The notes below the pieces were generated by a model. It saw only the letters and a program-made list of their open reading frames with translations. It made no database searches and was not told the DNA's origin. Below, piece after piece: positions 7,301 to 14,106 of a stretch of 14,902 nt of DNA (positions are counted from its first letter, which is position 1; every line of letters begins with the position of its first letter). Source of the stretch: JBDNFP01 sp041689775. Lineage in GTDB: Bacteria; Bacteroidota; Bacteroidia; Cytophagales; Spirosomataceae. The translations under genes were made by a program, and so were the position numbers. The DNA is taken from contig JBDNFP010000410.1 of assembly GCA_041689775.1 (NCBI GenBank), positions 1 through 14,902 on the forward strand. Direction: 5' to 3'.

Positions 7301-9739
7301 GCGGTCGGGTAGGCGTAGACCGTAGAGGGTATTTTGGGTTAGTACATCAAAGCGGTGAAGACGGTTGACGGGGCGGCCGTTTTCGTCAAAGACCGTGACG
7401 TAGATCTTTCCTTCCAGCAGGCCAATGTCCTTGTAGTTGGTCGGAATGGGAATCTTCTCGGTGGCCTGTCCCTGCGCGTTGGTCACGCCCTGGCGTTGGC
7501 CACGCTCGAAGGTCGTTTCGGCGGGAATATCAAACGTAAATTCGGGGAAGGCGGGAGCCGTGAAAGCTTTGCGTTTCCACTGAATGTCCATTTCGTAATT
7601 CCGGTTGGCGGCGGGCGGCCCAAAGAGGTTCATGGCGGTAGCCGTCAAAGTCACGGTTTCGCCGCTTTTGTATTCCTTCTTCGCCCCGCTGAGCTCTACC
7701 TTGATGCGGTCGGGCATGAACTCTTCTACACTTACGCCTTGCGAGGCGAGTAGTACTTCGTTGGCGTTGTACACTTCCAGCGTGTAGGTACCCGTGAGGG
7801 CGGAGGCTTCTACGAGTGCTTCAATCTCTACGGCCCCTTGCGTGTTGGTACTTTTGCGCCAGGTACGGTACTCACGGCCGTTGGGCGTTACTAACCGAAA
7901 TTTGAGGGGAATCTCCTTCGCCGTTTCCCAGCGTTGGGTGCGTAGCACGGTATTGAAATGCAGGGTTTCGCCGGGGCGGTACATGTCGCGCTCGCCGTAG
8001 ATGAAGGCCTGCAAGCCCGATGGATTATCCCGCAAGCCTTCCACCTCGTAGCGGGAGGTTTCGATGCGGGTATCGTCGAAGAGTAGGTAGTTAAAGTCTT
8101 CCTTGGTGCGGGCGGTGATCATGGCTATTTTGAAGCCGGGGGCTTTTTCGCTGAGCTTGTCAAAATGCGCCACGCCATCACCGTCGGTTTCGAGGGTATA
8201 CACCGACTGATTATTGGTGCTTACCAGCGTTACCTCCACCTTGCCCAACGGTTCAGTGGTTTTGATAGAATTGGCAAATACCCATACCTCATCGTCGCCC
8301 TGCTTGGCAATGAGCCCGATATCCGACACCGACACCAGCTTGGTAGAGCCAAGGTAGGCTTCGTCCTTGGAGAATACCGATACCAAGTATACGCCCTTGC
8401 GGTCGTTGTTGTCAGGAATGGCGATATTCAGCGCCGACACCCCTTTCAGGCGGGGGAGATTTTCGGTATCCACTAACTTATTCACCACCATGTCGCTGTA
8501 AAAGCCCTGATCGTCGTCGTTGTAGTTGAATGACCCGGAAGGCTGCCACTCTTCACCGATGTATTCGTAATTCTCGTAGCGGCTATTACGGACGTAGTTA
8601 AGAATATTGTTTTCGTAAATCTTGGCAATTTTGACCTGTACTTTGGGTACGTTCACAATTTGCACGCCCATATTCTGGGCACCCTTGGAGGTTAGGTACA
8701 GCGCTTTTTTATTCACGAAGTTGATTCCTGCAGGCATTTTTCCAAAAAACAGATCGCGGGATACCTCCTCTTCCAGTTGCGGACCAAGCACTCCCTTTAG
8801 ATTGGTTGTCAGTTTCAGTACGTAGGTATCGGTTTCGGTAAAATCACCCCGGAGGATAAAGCCGTTGTCGGTGGCTTCGGTTTTGGTGTTAAGGGCAGGG
8901 TCAAGGATAAAGCCTTGCTCAATACTTTCTGGCGTCAGTTCCTGCGTAGTCACTACCCGCACAAAACCTTTGTTATTTTCAAAGCCCGTTTGCACGTCTG
9001 CTACGTCAAGATGCAGGGGTGAAGGCAAGCTCGTGGCCCGTTCCAGGGGTTCGGGGGTGGTGTAGGTATTGCCGCTTATCTTCAACCCTTTCTCAATCAG
9101 AACCGTCAATGGGGTGGCGTTCTCATCGGCGGTACCGGTTTGGGTCAGGGCCAAAACCACGTTACGCCCGTCAGACGAAGGCAATGCCCGGAAGGTAGTG
9201 GAGGCATCGCGCAGCGACAGTTTGAGGCGCTCGGCTACGGCCTGTGGCTCCACGGGATAGTTGAACGTTAGCCGCAACCTTGCCTCCGGGCGACCGCTTT
9301 CGGCCGAGCGTGTCCACCAGCTTTGGAGTTCGGTGAGTTGCAAGTAGGGGGTGTGGAATTCTACGTCTTTGTCCGAGATGTCGTACTTCTTGTCGTCAGT
9401 GAATTTCAAAAGTTCACTCGTCAGTTCGGCCTTGTAGCTGGTGGCGGCATCGAAGGTACCAATGGGTGAAAAGATCAGTTCATTCGGAGCCGTCCATTTG
9501 AACTTACCCCGCACGGCGGGTTCCAGCTTTACGTACTGAGTGGAGTCCCATACACCGACCCGACTTTCTTGTACCAGATCCTTACTGAATGTAAATACAA
9601 GGTTTTGAGAAAGCTGTACTTCATCGGTAAAGTTGGTACCCACTACCCGGACGGTATTGAGCGAAGAACAGCCGTTAAGGAGCCAAAGAAATGCGACCGA
9701 AAGGGTAAGAAACCACGAGAAAATGACTTTGTTTTTCAT
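4307..9739 (-). CDS. Alpha-2-macroglobulin family lipoprotein with thioester motif
   Basis: A 1,810-residue bacterial A2M (COG2373, YfhM-like). A lipoprotein signal ends in L-L-N-G-C with Cys24, and no Asp follows it. Macroglobulin (MG) domains fill the N-terminal third. The MG2-type domain around residues 575-675 contains D-M-Y-R-P-G-E and ends S-V-E-E-F-M-P-D. The central A2M domain has T-F-W-S-G-I-L near residue 1138. The thioester motif C-L-E-Q starts at Cys1347 inside Y-G-C-L-E-Q-T, and an alpha-helical thioester domain follows. The C-terminal MG domain ends G-G-G-K-V-T-V-Q. These proteins are thought to trap attacking proteases by covalent thioester linkage after bait-region cleavage, protecting the cell envelope. 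The ATG at 9739 is chosen because the signal peptide begins there; an ATG at 9784 would add 15 residues. No pbpC gene, a frequent partner, is adjacent. Confidence 0.92.
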   Translation of the reverse strand: MKNKVIFSWFLTLSVAFLWLLNGCSSLNTVRVVGTNFTDEVQLSQNLVFTFSKDLVQESRVGVWDSTQYVKLEPAVRGKFKWTAPNELIFSPIGTFDAATSYKAELTSELLKFTDDKKYDISDKDVEFHTPYLQLTELQSWWTRSAESGRPEARLRLTFNYPVEPQAVAERLKLSLRDASTTFRALPSSDGRNVVLALTQTGTADENATPLTVLIEKGLKISGNTYTTPEPLERATSLPSPLHLDVADVQTGFENNKGFVRVVTTQELTPESIEQGFILDPALNTKTEATDNGFILRGDFTETDTYVLKLTTNLKGVLGPQLEEEVSRDLFFGKMPAGINFVNKKALYLTSKGAQNMGVQIVNVPKVQVKIAKIYENNILNYVRNSRYENYEYIGEEWQPSGSFNYNDDDQGFYSDMVVNKLVDTENLPRLKGVSALNIAIPDNNDRKGVYLVSVFSKDEAYLGSTKLVSVSDIGLIAKQGDDEVWVFANSIKTTEPLGKVEVTLVSTNNQSVYTLETDGDGVAHFDKLSEKAPGFKIAMITARTKEDFNYLLFDDTRIETSRYEVEGLRDNPSGLQAFIYGERDMYRPGETLHFNTVLRTQRWETAKEIPLKFRLVTPNGREYRTWRKSTNTQGAVEIEALVEASALTGTYTLEVYNANEVLLASQGVSVEEFMPDRIKVELSGAKKEYKSGETVTLTATAMNLFGPPAANRNYEMDIQWKRKAFTAPAFPEFTFDIPAETTFERGQRQGVTNAQGQATEKIPIPTNYKDIGLLEGKIYVTVFDENGRPVNRLHRFDVLTQNTLYGLRLPDRYVSANVPVPVEVIGVNSQGALQKGAQALVEVVRIEYQTVVEKQNEQLQYTSRKREKSVYTNTLSLGNGRGNFRYVPTVSGEYEVRVRRPGAEHYTATTFFAYGYGFTEYSSFEVSTEGRVLMELDQTSYKVGDKAKVLFKTPFDGRLLVTIERNHLLEHHILTTEKKAAELTLSLTEEHLPNVYVTATLIRPLDASDLPLTVAHGFASVPVEASDRTLPVEITAVEQSRSKLKQRIRIKTKPNSQLTVSVVDEGILQIKNFRTPNIHGYFYQKRALEVNSHDLYAFLFPELTFSTSSSTGGDGYDLERRINPLSNGRTELVTFWSGILTANGSGEATFEVNIPQFSGDLRVMAVAYKDNAFGSASKNMKVADPVVISTGAPRFLSPNDVLTLPVNVSNTEKKAATMTVSLQTEGAVSKGEGTSVQKLTIPAGKEERVVFTVKAGSGIGTGKVTVKVGAFGETFVQETNLNVRPASPLLKTSSSGVIAGGQTGTIDLTQSFMPGTARAQVVFSRSPMVQGGGKALSTLLGYPYGCLEQTISKAFPQVYFADLTKAMAAPVYLVRNGESDFNPATNVQQAIRRTETQQLFNGGLALWPGASREDWWTTAYAIHFLEEARRAGFEVNGATMSRAIEYLTTKTGTTATEEVPIQTEDGSTIRAVKAQRESLYSLYVLALTGQPNRSAMNYYKQNPDLLTSDSRYLLAGAFQLVGDSRSFTALLPKGYQAEANYQESGGSYASPLRNLALVLNTLLETDPDNLQIPPLARQLSQAVKSSSYLNTQEAGFAVLALGKLAQRTSGSTVTATVGSKGKQLATFDGKELSLTKGILDQKLAVKTQGKGDLYWFAQTEGMSATGAYTEEDQGLRVRRQYLTRNGSNASNIKQNDLIVVKISVASTSGLPVENVVVTDLLPAGFEIENPRLTEPRDMPWIKNAATPDYFDIRDDRIHFFTTATGPEKTFYYQVRVISKGTFTVGPVGADAMYQGEYRSYAGGGKVTVQ

Positions 9740-9881
9740 GCAGGTAATGAAGAATAGGAAGTAGAGGTCACGAAAGAAAACCATGCTGATTTTTTCAAAG
9801 ATTGAAGGTAGTAATTTAACAATAAATAATATTGAGAACGGTGGAGAGGGTGTGTAAATAGTAATTGTTATTACCTACACT

Positions 9882-9907
9882 TTTGGAAGGGTTGCGGAGC
9901 TTCCAAA
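9882..9907. other. Inverted repeat in the gap between A2M and the DUF4440-like gene
   Basis: Perfect 8-base arms, tttggaag (9882-9889) and cttccaaa (9900-9907), with a 10-base loop, lie downstream of the gene ending at 9949 and upstream of A2M. No T-run follows on the minus strand, so it could be a weak terminator or an operator ahead of A2M. The remaining gap (9740-9948) is AT-rich and probably carries the A2M promoter, but I see no exact TAnnTTTG there. Confidence 0.3.
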
Positions 9908-9948
9908 GCTAACTCCAAAGGGTAGATATAGAATAATCAAGTCTCCAC

Positions 9949-10380
9949 TCACAGCCGGGCCGTCAGCTGAATAGACGCAATTGTCCAGCTCCCTCCCTGC
10001 CGCACGCAGGTTGCGGAAAAAGCTAACTCATTGTCGAACTGAAAGCCTTGCACGGTACCTCGGGCGTTCCAGAAGCCCGTTACAACGCCGGCGTCACCAT
10101 AGGTTCGGGTGGCGGTACCGGATAACCTGCCATTCTCAATCACTACGGAGCCACTCGCCACACTTTCCGAAAAAGTACCCCCATCCAGGATGCGGCCGTC
10201 GGGACCGATCAGCAAAAAATCAAACGTGATAAGGCGGCGAATGGCGGCGGCGTCCTCGTCTAGCATGGCCTGGAAAAAGGATTCCGTGCAGTCGGTGGCG
10301 TCCAGTGGTGGAGTAGGCTCGTTGGCAAAGACTGCAAGGTTCAGCAGTAGAAGAAAAGGCAGAAGACCAGCGTTTTTCAT
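9949..10380 (-). CDS. Exported DUF4440/NTF2-like (SnoaL-like fold) protein
   Basis: A 143-residue protein with a signal peptide (M-K-N-A-G-L-L-P-F-L-L-L-L-N-L-A-V-F-A, cleavage near F-A-N-E). It continues with C-T-E-S-F-F-Q-A-M-L-D-E-D-A-A-A-I-R-R-L-I, the first helices of a DUF4440 domain, and strand blocks ending G-G-S-W-T-I-A-S-I-Q-L-T-A-R-L. The W-T-I-x-x-x-Q-x-T ending is typical of DUF4440. Members are small, cone-shaped NTF2-fold proteins with varied or unknown ligands. Two Cys residues in the mature part could form a disulfide. The Met at 10380 is preferred over one at 10392 because the signal peptide starts there. It is transcribed away from the barrel gene at 10565, across a 184-base gap with no other gene. 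Confidence 0.68.
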   Translation of the reverse strand: MKNAGLLPFLLLLNLAVFANEPTPPLDATDCTESFFQAMLDEDAAAIRRLITFDFLLIGPDGRILDGGTFSESVASGSVVIENGRLSGTATRTYGDAGVVTGFWNARGTVQGFQFDNELAFSATCVRQGGSWTIASIQLTARL

Positions 10381-10564
10381 GGACATAAGCAATTAAGAGA
10401 GATACCAGAGTGAAAAAGAATTTCTTAGGGTGAGGGGCTAGTAAGACGCAAGATACCGGATAATCTGTAAAGAATTAATAGGCTAATTTTTTTGGAATAG
10501 TGTGGTTATTTATATCACTAATCAGTATTTTAGGGCTAAAATTAAGAACGTTACGGCTGTGTAT

Positions 10565-11845
10565 ATGAAAAAGACTTTACGTATTGTACTAATTTCGGTA
10601 GTATCGCTTTTTCTGAACAGAGAAGTCCACGCGCAAAGTCCGTGGCGTTTGAGTGCTTCGTTGGGGCCGTCGTTGTCTTACAATACCCTCTCCTCCGACC
10701 GGCCGCTACCAAGCGGTAAGTTTGAAGCGCCGGATCGACTGGGAGCCTCGTTTGATTTGAGTATTGAGCGCAGCCTTACATCCAATGTATCCTTTCGGAT
10801 GGGAGTCAGAACGGCCAATCTGAAAGTAGGAACCCGCACCAGCTTTGTCTCCCGTGATTCCACTGGTGCCGTTTCGGGCTGGGGGCGCAACAACGGCTAT
10901 ACGCAATTTTCTCCCGCTAACCTGAACGCTGGTGTTACGTATAATTCTCGTTTACTATGGCGACGGCTCATTTTGACCGCCGGAGTCGATGTCAGTTATA
11001 TCGTAAACCGCTACGACGGATACGTGCGCGAAAAAAATGACCGCAAGGTTGATGGCCACTGGCCGGGCGATGTGTATCGCTACGAACTGGAAAGCGCCCA
11101 TACCCGTAACAACGGCTTAGCCTTGACGCTCCGAGCCGGACTTGACTACAAAATTGGCCAGTATCGTAGCCTGACCGTGCAGTGGCTATACAGTCAGGGA
11201 TTCCGTGATCTATTCCAGATCTCGACCAAAGAGCTAGAATTAAATGGGGTGAGTTACAGTGCTGATGTAGTAAGCAAGGGTAGCTACCTGGCATTTCAGG
11301 TGGGCTACAAGCAAGGGTTACAGTGGAAGAAGGCCGGTAATTACATGACGCCCTACAATACTCCGATTTCTGGCAAGCGTCCCTCCAACCGTCCGGATTT
11401 CAAAGCGGGTTCAGCGATGGTGGGTTTTTCTGGGGTAGGTATACCTTATCAGGCGGGGGGCGAGTTTGCCAACGTGGCCGTACGCGGAGGGCTTTTTGTG
11501 GCGGAGCGTCTGCTGGTGGGTGCCGTAGGATTTGGGGCTTACTCAACGATTGTACCCATTGAAGCACCCTTACGAGGCTGGGCGGTAGGGCCCATGGTGC
11601 GGTACCATATTAGTACCACAGCTTTTTCACCTTTCGTGGAGGTATCCTACCTGATGGGTCAGGAGAGTGGCCAAACCTACCGTCGTGGCTGGCAGTTTGT
11701 GGCGCTGATGCCAGGTATTAGTTTCCGCGTGACCCGCCACCTTAAAGCCGACGTTGGGTTGTATATGCTACGGCCTACTTATCCTATCTCCGAAAACGCC
11801 GTGATCTCGCTGCCGCAGGTGGGGCTGCATTATTCGTGGCGGTAG
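10565..11845 (+). CDS. Exported outer-membrane beta-barrel protein
   Basis: A 426-residue protein with signal peptide M-K-K-T-L-R-I-V-L-I-S-V-V-S-L-F-L, cleavage near V-H-A-Q. The mature part has repeated amphipathic strands rich in Gly, Tyr, Arg and Ser (for example W-R-L-S-A-S-L-G-P-S-L-S-Y). It appears to have two barrel-like halves split around residues 260-285, where P-Y-N-T-P-I-S-G-K-R-P-S-N-R-P intervenes. The last strand, V-G-L-H-Y-S-W-R, is strand-like and aromatic. This fits the porin-family/outer-membrane protein beta-barrel domain of Bacteroidota, but no substrate can be named. The ATG at 10565 is chosen for the signal peptide; an in-frame start at 10502 adds 21 residues with no signal character. 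Confidence 0.72.
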   Translation: MKKTLRIVLISVVSLFLNREVHAQSPWRLSASLGPSLSYNTLSSDRPLPSGKFEAPDRLGASFDLSIERSLTSNVSFRMGVRTANLKVGTRTSFVSRDSTGAVSGWGRNNGYTQFSPANLNAGVTYNSRLLWRRLILTAGVDVSYIVNRYDGYVREKNDRKVDGHWPGDVYRYELESAHTRNNGLALTLRAGLDYKIGQYRSLTVQWLYSQGFRDLFQISTKELELNGVSYSADVVSKGSYLAFQVGYKQGLQWKKAGNYMTPYNTPISGKRPSNRPDFKAGSAMVGFSGVGIPYQAGGEFANVAVRGGLFVAERLLVGAVGFGAYSTIVPIEAPLRGWAVGPMVRYHISTTAFSPFVEVSYLMGQESGQTYRRGWQFVALMPGISFRVTRHLKADVGLYMLRPTYPISENAVISLPQVGLHYSWR

Positions 11846-11871
11846 CTGATAATTAAGAATATTACTAGTAA

Positions 11872-12141
11872 TCATTTGGGTGGAAAGTGTTTGTAGATAT
11901 TTCCCCGGCTCAAAACAGTGATCACAACAACCTTAGGCTTTGTGTAATCAATTCCAATCCTCCATTCACCTACCTGTATCTGGTAGTAATGTTCCCCTTT
12001 TCTCTGCCCTTCCATGGGTTTATAATCTAGTCCTGAGTTCTCGAGACTGTGCGCTTCTCGTAAGTTGTAGAGTACTCCTTTGATAGCGGTCTGCGTTTTT
12101 GGAGGTACTTTTTTTAGCTCTTTCACAAAGCTATTCTTAAT
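11872..12141 (-). pseudogene. RelE/ParE-family toxin beheaded by an IS630 insertion
   Basis: The 89 residues from I-K-N-S-F-V-K-E-L-K-K to N-I-Y-K-H-F-P-P-K match the RelE/ParE toxin fold: a helical N-terminal half, then H-Y-Y-Q-I-Q-V-G-E-W-R-I-G-I-D-Y and V-V-V-I-T-V-L-S-R-G-N-I-Y-K. Only the start codon and a few residues are missing, because the IS630-family element begins at 12143 after the target TA. The frame stays open into the IS (back to an ATG at 12261), giving 40 foreign residues antisense to the transposase, so an altered toxin might still be made. No antitoxin gene is recognisable beyond the IS at 14391-14500. Gene order suggests the antitoxin lay upstream and was lost. Confidence 0.75.
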
Positions 12142-12142
12142 A

Positions 12143-12163
12143 AGTAGTTCAGATAATATAGTT
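12143..12163 (+). repeat. Left terminal inverted repeat of the IS630 element
   Basis: Pairs with 14368-14388. The outer nine bases are identical and the inner tagtt is also kept. The target TA lies just outside, at 12141-12142. Confidence 0.8.
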
Positions 12164-12175
12164 GATATTATTTTA

Positions 12176-12183
12176 TAAATTTG
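12176..12183 (+). promoter_or_regulatory. Candidate -7 element of the IS630 transposase promoter
   Basis: TAAATTTG fits TAnnTTTG exactly but ends only four bases before the ATG at 12188, so the transcript would be nearly leaderless. No -33 element is seen. The match may be chance in AT-rich sequence. Confidence 0.25.
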
Positions 12184-12187
12184 TCTT

Positions 12188-12607
12188 ATGGGACGAGTAA
12201 ACACGCCGATTTTAAGCAAATCACAACGTACAGAGTTAGAAAACATGCACAAAAAGAGCAATAATCATGCATTACGCAAGCGTTGCCAAACGATACTTTT
12301 AAAATCTGATGGACGTAAATCAAAGGACGTCGGGACACTAGTTGGTATGAACCACATCAGTGTAAACAGCTGGTTATCCAGATATGTAATGGATGGAATA
12401 TCGGGCTTATTCACAAAGCCTGGTAGAGGTGCGAAGCGAAAAATAGACCTAACCAAAGACCGAGACGAGGTCTTAGCATTGGCAAAAAAACATCGCCAAA
12501 AAGTTGAATTAGCCAAAGCCGAATGGGAAGCCACAAGCGGTAAAACATTGCATAGGGAAACGTTTAGGCATTTTTTAAAAAGCTTGGCGGACGATACAAA
12601 CGGATAA
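12188..12607 (+). pseudogene. IS630 transposase, frame-0 part (helix-turn-helix N-terminus)
   Basis: A 139-residue frame holding the DNA-binding part: L-R-K-R-C-Q-T-I-L-L-K-S-D-G-R-K-S-K-D-V-G followed by V-N-S-W-L-S-R-Y, an IS630-type helix-turn-helix, then the linker with T-L-H-R-E-T-F-R-H-F-L-K. Homology leaves this frame at about 12578 and continues in the -1 frame at a T-TTA-AAA heptamer (12574-12580), so the last eight or so residues here are out of register. Some IS630 relatives are made by programmed frameshifting, so this first break may be normal; the later damage makes the whole gene a pseudogene. Confidence 0.8.
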
Positions 12608-12945
12608 GAAAGCGATGTAAAGGTAAGCCTGATGAAGCGGTTTACGCCAGTAAAAAAGCGGATTTGTGGGAGTTGGAAAGCCTTTCTGAGCAAGGGTTGA
12701 TAGACCTGCTTTATGGCGATGAATCGCACGTTAGTAGTGAAGGTTACGTTCCTTACGGCTGGCAGTTTCCTGACTAAAAAGTGGCTATATACGTTAAGAA
12801 AGGCTATAAAGCCAACATTTTCGGGCTTATCAGCAGAGCAAACAAATGCTACTGGAAGATAACGGAACAGAATATCGACAGCCTGTTTATTTGTCAATTC
12901 TTGGAGGACTTGTCTTTCAGAATTGAAAAAGAAACCTTTATAGTA
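12577..12945 (+). pseudogene. IS630 transposase, -1-frame middle part (first catalytic Asp)
   Basis: Continues the transposase in the -1 frame: R-Y-K-R-I-R-K-R-C-K-G-K-P-D-E-A-V-Y, then L-L-Y-G-D-E-S-H-V with the first catalytic Asp (codon 12718-12720), and Y-G-W-Q-F-P-D. A TAA (12775-12777) follows, where relatives have Glu (D-E-K-V), consistent with a GAA-to-TAA nonsense change. The frame then resumes K-V-A-I-Y-V-K-K-G-Y-K-A-N-I-F-G and runs to F-I-V, where the IS30 element begins at 12946. Confidence 0.8.
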
Positions 12946-12970
12946 CTTGAATTCAAGTAATAAATGCAAC
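12946..12970 (+). repeat. Left terminal inverted repeat of the IS30 element
   Basis: Matches the complement of 14082-14106: the inner 20 bases are identical and two of the outer five match. The flanking duplication is GTA. Confidence 0.85.
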
Positions 12971-12982
12971 GGCTGAAAAAAA

Positions 12983-13032
12983 AGCTTTCCTGCTGAGTTC
13001 AGGCCCTAGGGCCTGAACTCAGCAGGAAAGCT
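12983..13032. repeat. Perfect 50-bp palindrome without spacer
   Basis: Each 25-base arm is the exact reverse complement of the other, meeting at ccctaggg between 13007 and 13008. It begins with agctttcctg and ends with caggaaagct. It lies between the left IS30 end and the transposase start. Eight A residues precede it on the plus strand (12976-12983, the last being the first palindrome base), so on the minus strand the stem is followed by eight T residues, the form of an intrinsic terminator. Confidence 0.95.
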
Positions 13033-13048
13033 ATGCCGGAAAACTTCA

Positions 13049-13056
13049 TACTTTTG
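13049..13056 (+). promoter_or_regulatory. Candidate -7 promoter element of the IS30 transposase
   Basis: TACTTTTG matches TAnnTTTG exactly, 19 bases ahead of the ATG at 13076, giving a plausible short leader. The expected -33 region overlaps the right arm of the 50-bp palindrome, so cruciform or hairpin formation could affect promoter use. No TTTG is seen at -33. Confidence 0.4.
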
Positions 13057-13075
13057 GGTTACCAAACACTAAAAG

Positions 13076-14099
13076 ATGATGAAGCACCGCAACGGCGGAC
13101 CGTTGACGCAAGAGCAAAGGTACCACATTTCGGCCTTGGTGAAAACGAAGCACTCCCAGGGCCAGATCGCCGAGTAGGTCGGCCGCAGTAAATCCACGGT
13201 CAGCCGCGAGCTTCGGCGCAATTGCAACAAGCGCGATAGGACTTACTGGCCCGGCCTGGCGCAGCGAAAGGCTGACGCTCGCCATAAGGATGAGCCCAAG
13301 CGCTTCACGGCTGGCATCTAGGCACACGTGCGCCAGAAGCTCGAAGAAGACTACAGTCCCGAGAAGATCGTCGGGGACGCCACCCGTAAGGGCACCGAAT
13401 GTGTTTCGCACGAGCGTATCTATAAGTTCGTCTGGGACGACAAGAAGCAGGGCGGAAAACTATACCGTCATGTGCGCACCAAGGGCAAGCGATATGCCAA
13501 AAGGGGCGACTCGAAGGGTAAAAGGGGCCAAATCGTGGGCAGGGTGGACATCGAGCAACCTCTGTCCGTCGTTGAGGAGAAGCAGCGAGTTCGCGATCCG
13601 GAGATGGATTTGGTCATCGGCCAAGGCCATAGCGGCGTGCTGCTGACGATCAATGACCGCGCCACGGGGATGCTGAAAATGGCCCTCCTCGAAAGTAAGG
13701 GAGCGGCCCTGGTGCAGGCCAAGGCAGTCGAGCTGCTGGCTGAGTGGAAACCACTTCTTCACACGGTGACGACTGACATGCGGGGCGGCCCGGGCCGAAA
13801 GGAATTCGCTTGTCATCAAAAGGTGGCTGATCTACTGGAGGTAGATTGCTATTTTGCCAAGCCATATCATAGCTGGGAGAGGGGCTCGAATGAAAATTTG
13901 ATCGGATCGCCGTTGCGACGGGCTGGTCAGGCAATACTTTCCGAAAGGAATGAATTTTGACCAGATCACCGAGCAGAGAGTTAACGAAGTTGTGGACATT
14001 TTAAACCAAAGGCCCAGGAAGAGATTCGGGTACAGATCACCCGATGAAGTCTTTCAAAGCGCTACCCTAAATAACCAGGGTGTTGCATTTATTACTTGA
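13076..14099 (+). pseudogene. IS30-family transposase, inactivated by two TAG codons and a 16-bp insertion
   Basis: Reading from ATG-ATG gives K-H-R-N-G-G-P-L-T-Q-E-Q-R-Y-H-I-S-A-L, then V-G-R-S-K-S-T-V-S-R-E-L-R-R-N, the IS30 helix-turn-helix. The DDE domain follows: E-M-D-L-V-I-G-Q-G-H-S-G (Asp codon 13607-13609), T-T-D (13775-13777), and H-S-W-E-R-G-S-N-E-N. TAG codons break the frame at 13175-13177 and 13319-13321. After N-E-N-L, 16 extra bases (13902-13917) shift the frame; the next frame then reads G-L-V-R-Q-Y-F-P-K-G-M-N-F to a TGA at 14097-14099. The usual D-N-G-K-E-F has become D plus seven residues before K-E-F. The gene is more GC-rich than the IS630 around it. Confidence 0.88.
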
Positions 14100-14106
14100 A
14101 TCCACC
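14082..14106 (-). repeat. Right terminal inverted repeat of the IS30 element
   Basis: Complement of the left end at 12946-12970. It overlaps the last codons of the transposase (A-F-I-T-stop), which is common in compact IS30 elements. GTA follows at 14107-14109. Confidence 0.85.

Larger units (their letters stand above)
12946..14106 (+). mobile_element. IS30-family insertion sequence nested in the IS630 element
   Basis: It is 1,161 bp, within the usual IS30 range. The ends share 20 perfectly inverted bases (12951-12970 and 14082-14101) plus partial matches further out. GTA is repeated on both sides (12943-12945 and 14107-14109), a 3-bp target duplication. Removing the element and one GTA restores the IS630 transposase reading V-L-D-N-A-R-V-H without a gap. 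It contains one decayed IS30 transposase gene in the plus direction. Confidence 0.88.

Noticed and set aside
12265..12969. A 234-residue minus-strand open frame over the IS630 transposase
   Set aside because: It is antisense to clear transposase coding sequence in two frames and resembles no known family.
13046..13934. Several minus-strand open frames over the IS30 element
   Set aside because: They mirror the GC-rich IS30 transposase gene and have no motif of their own.
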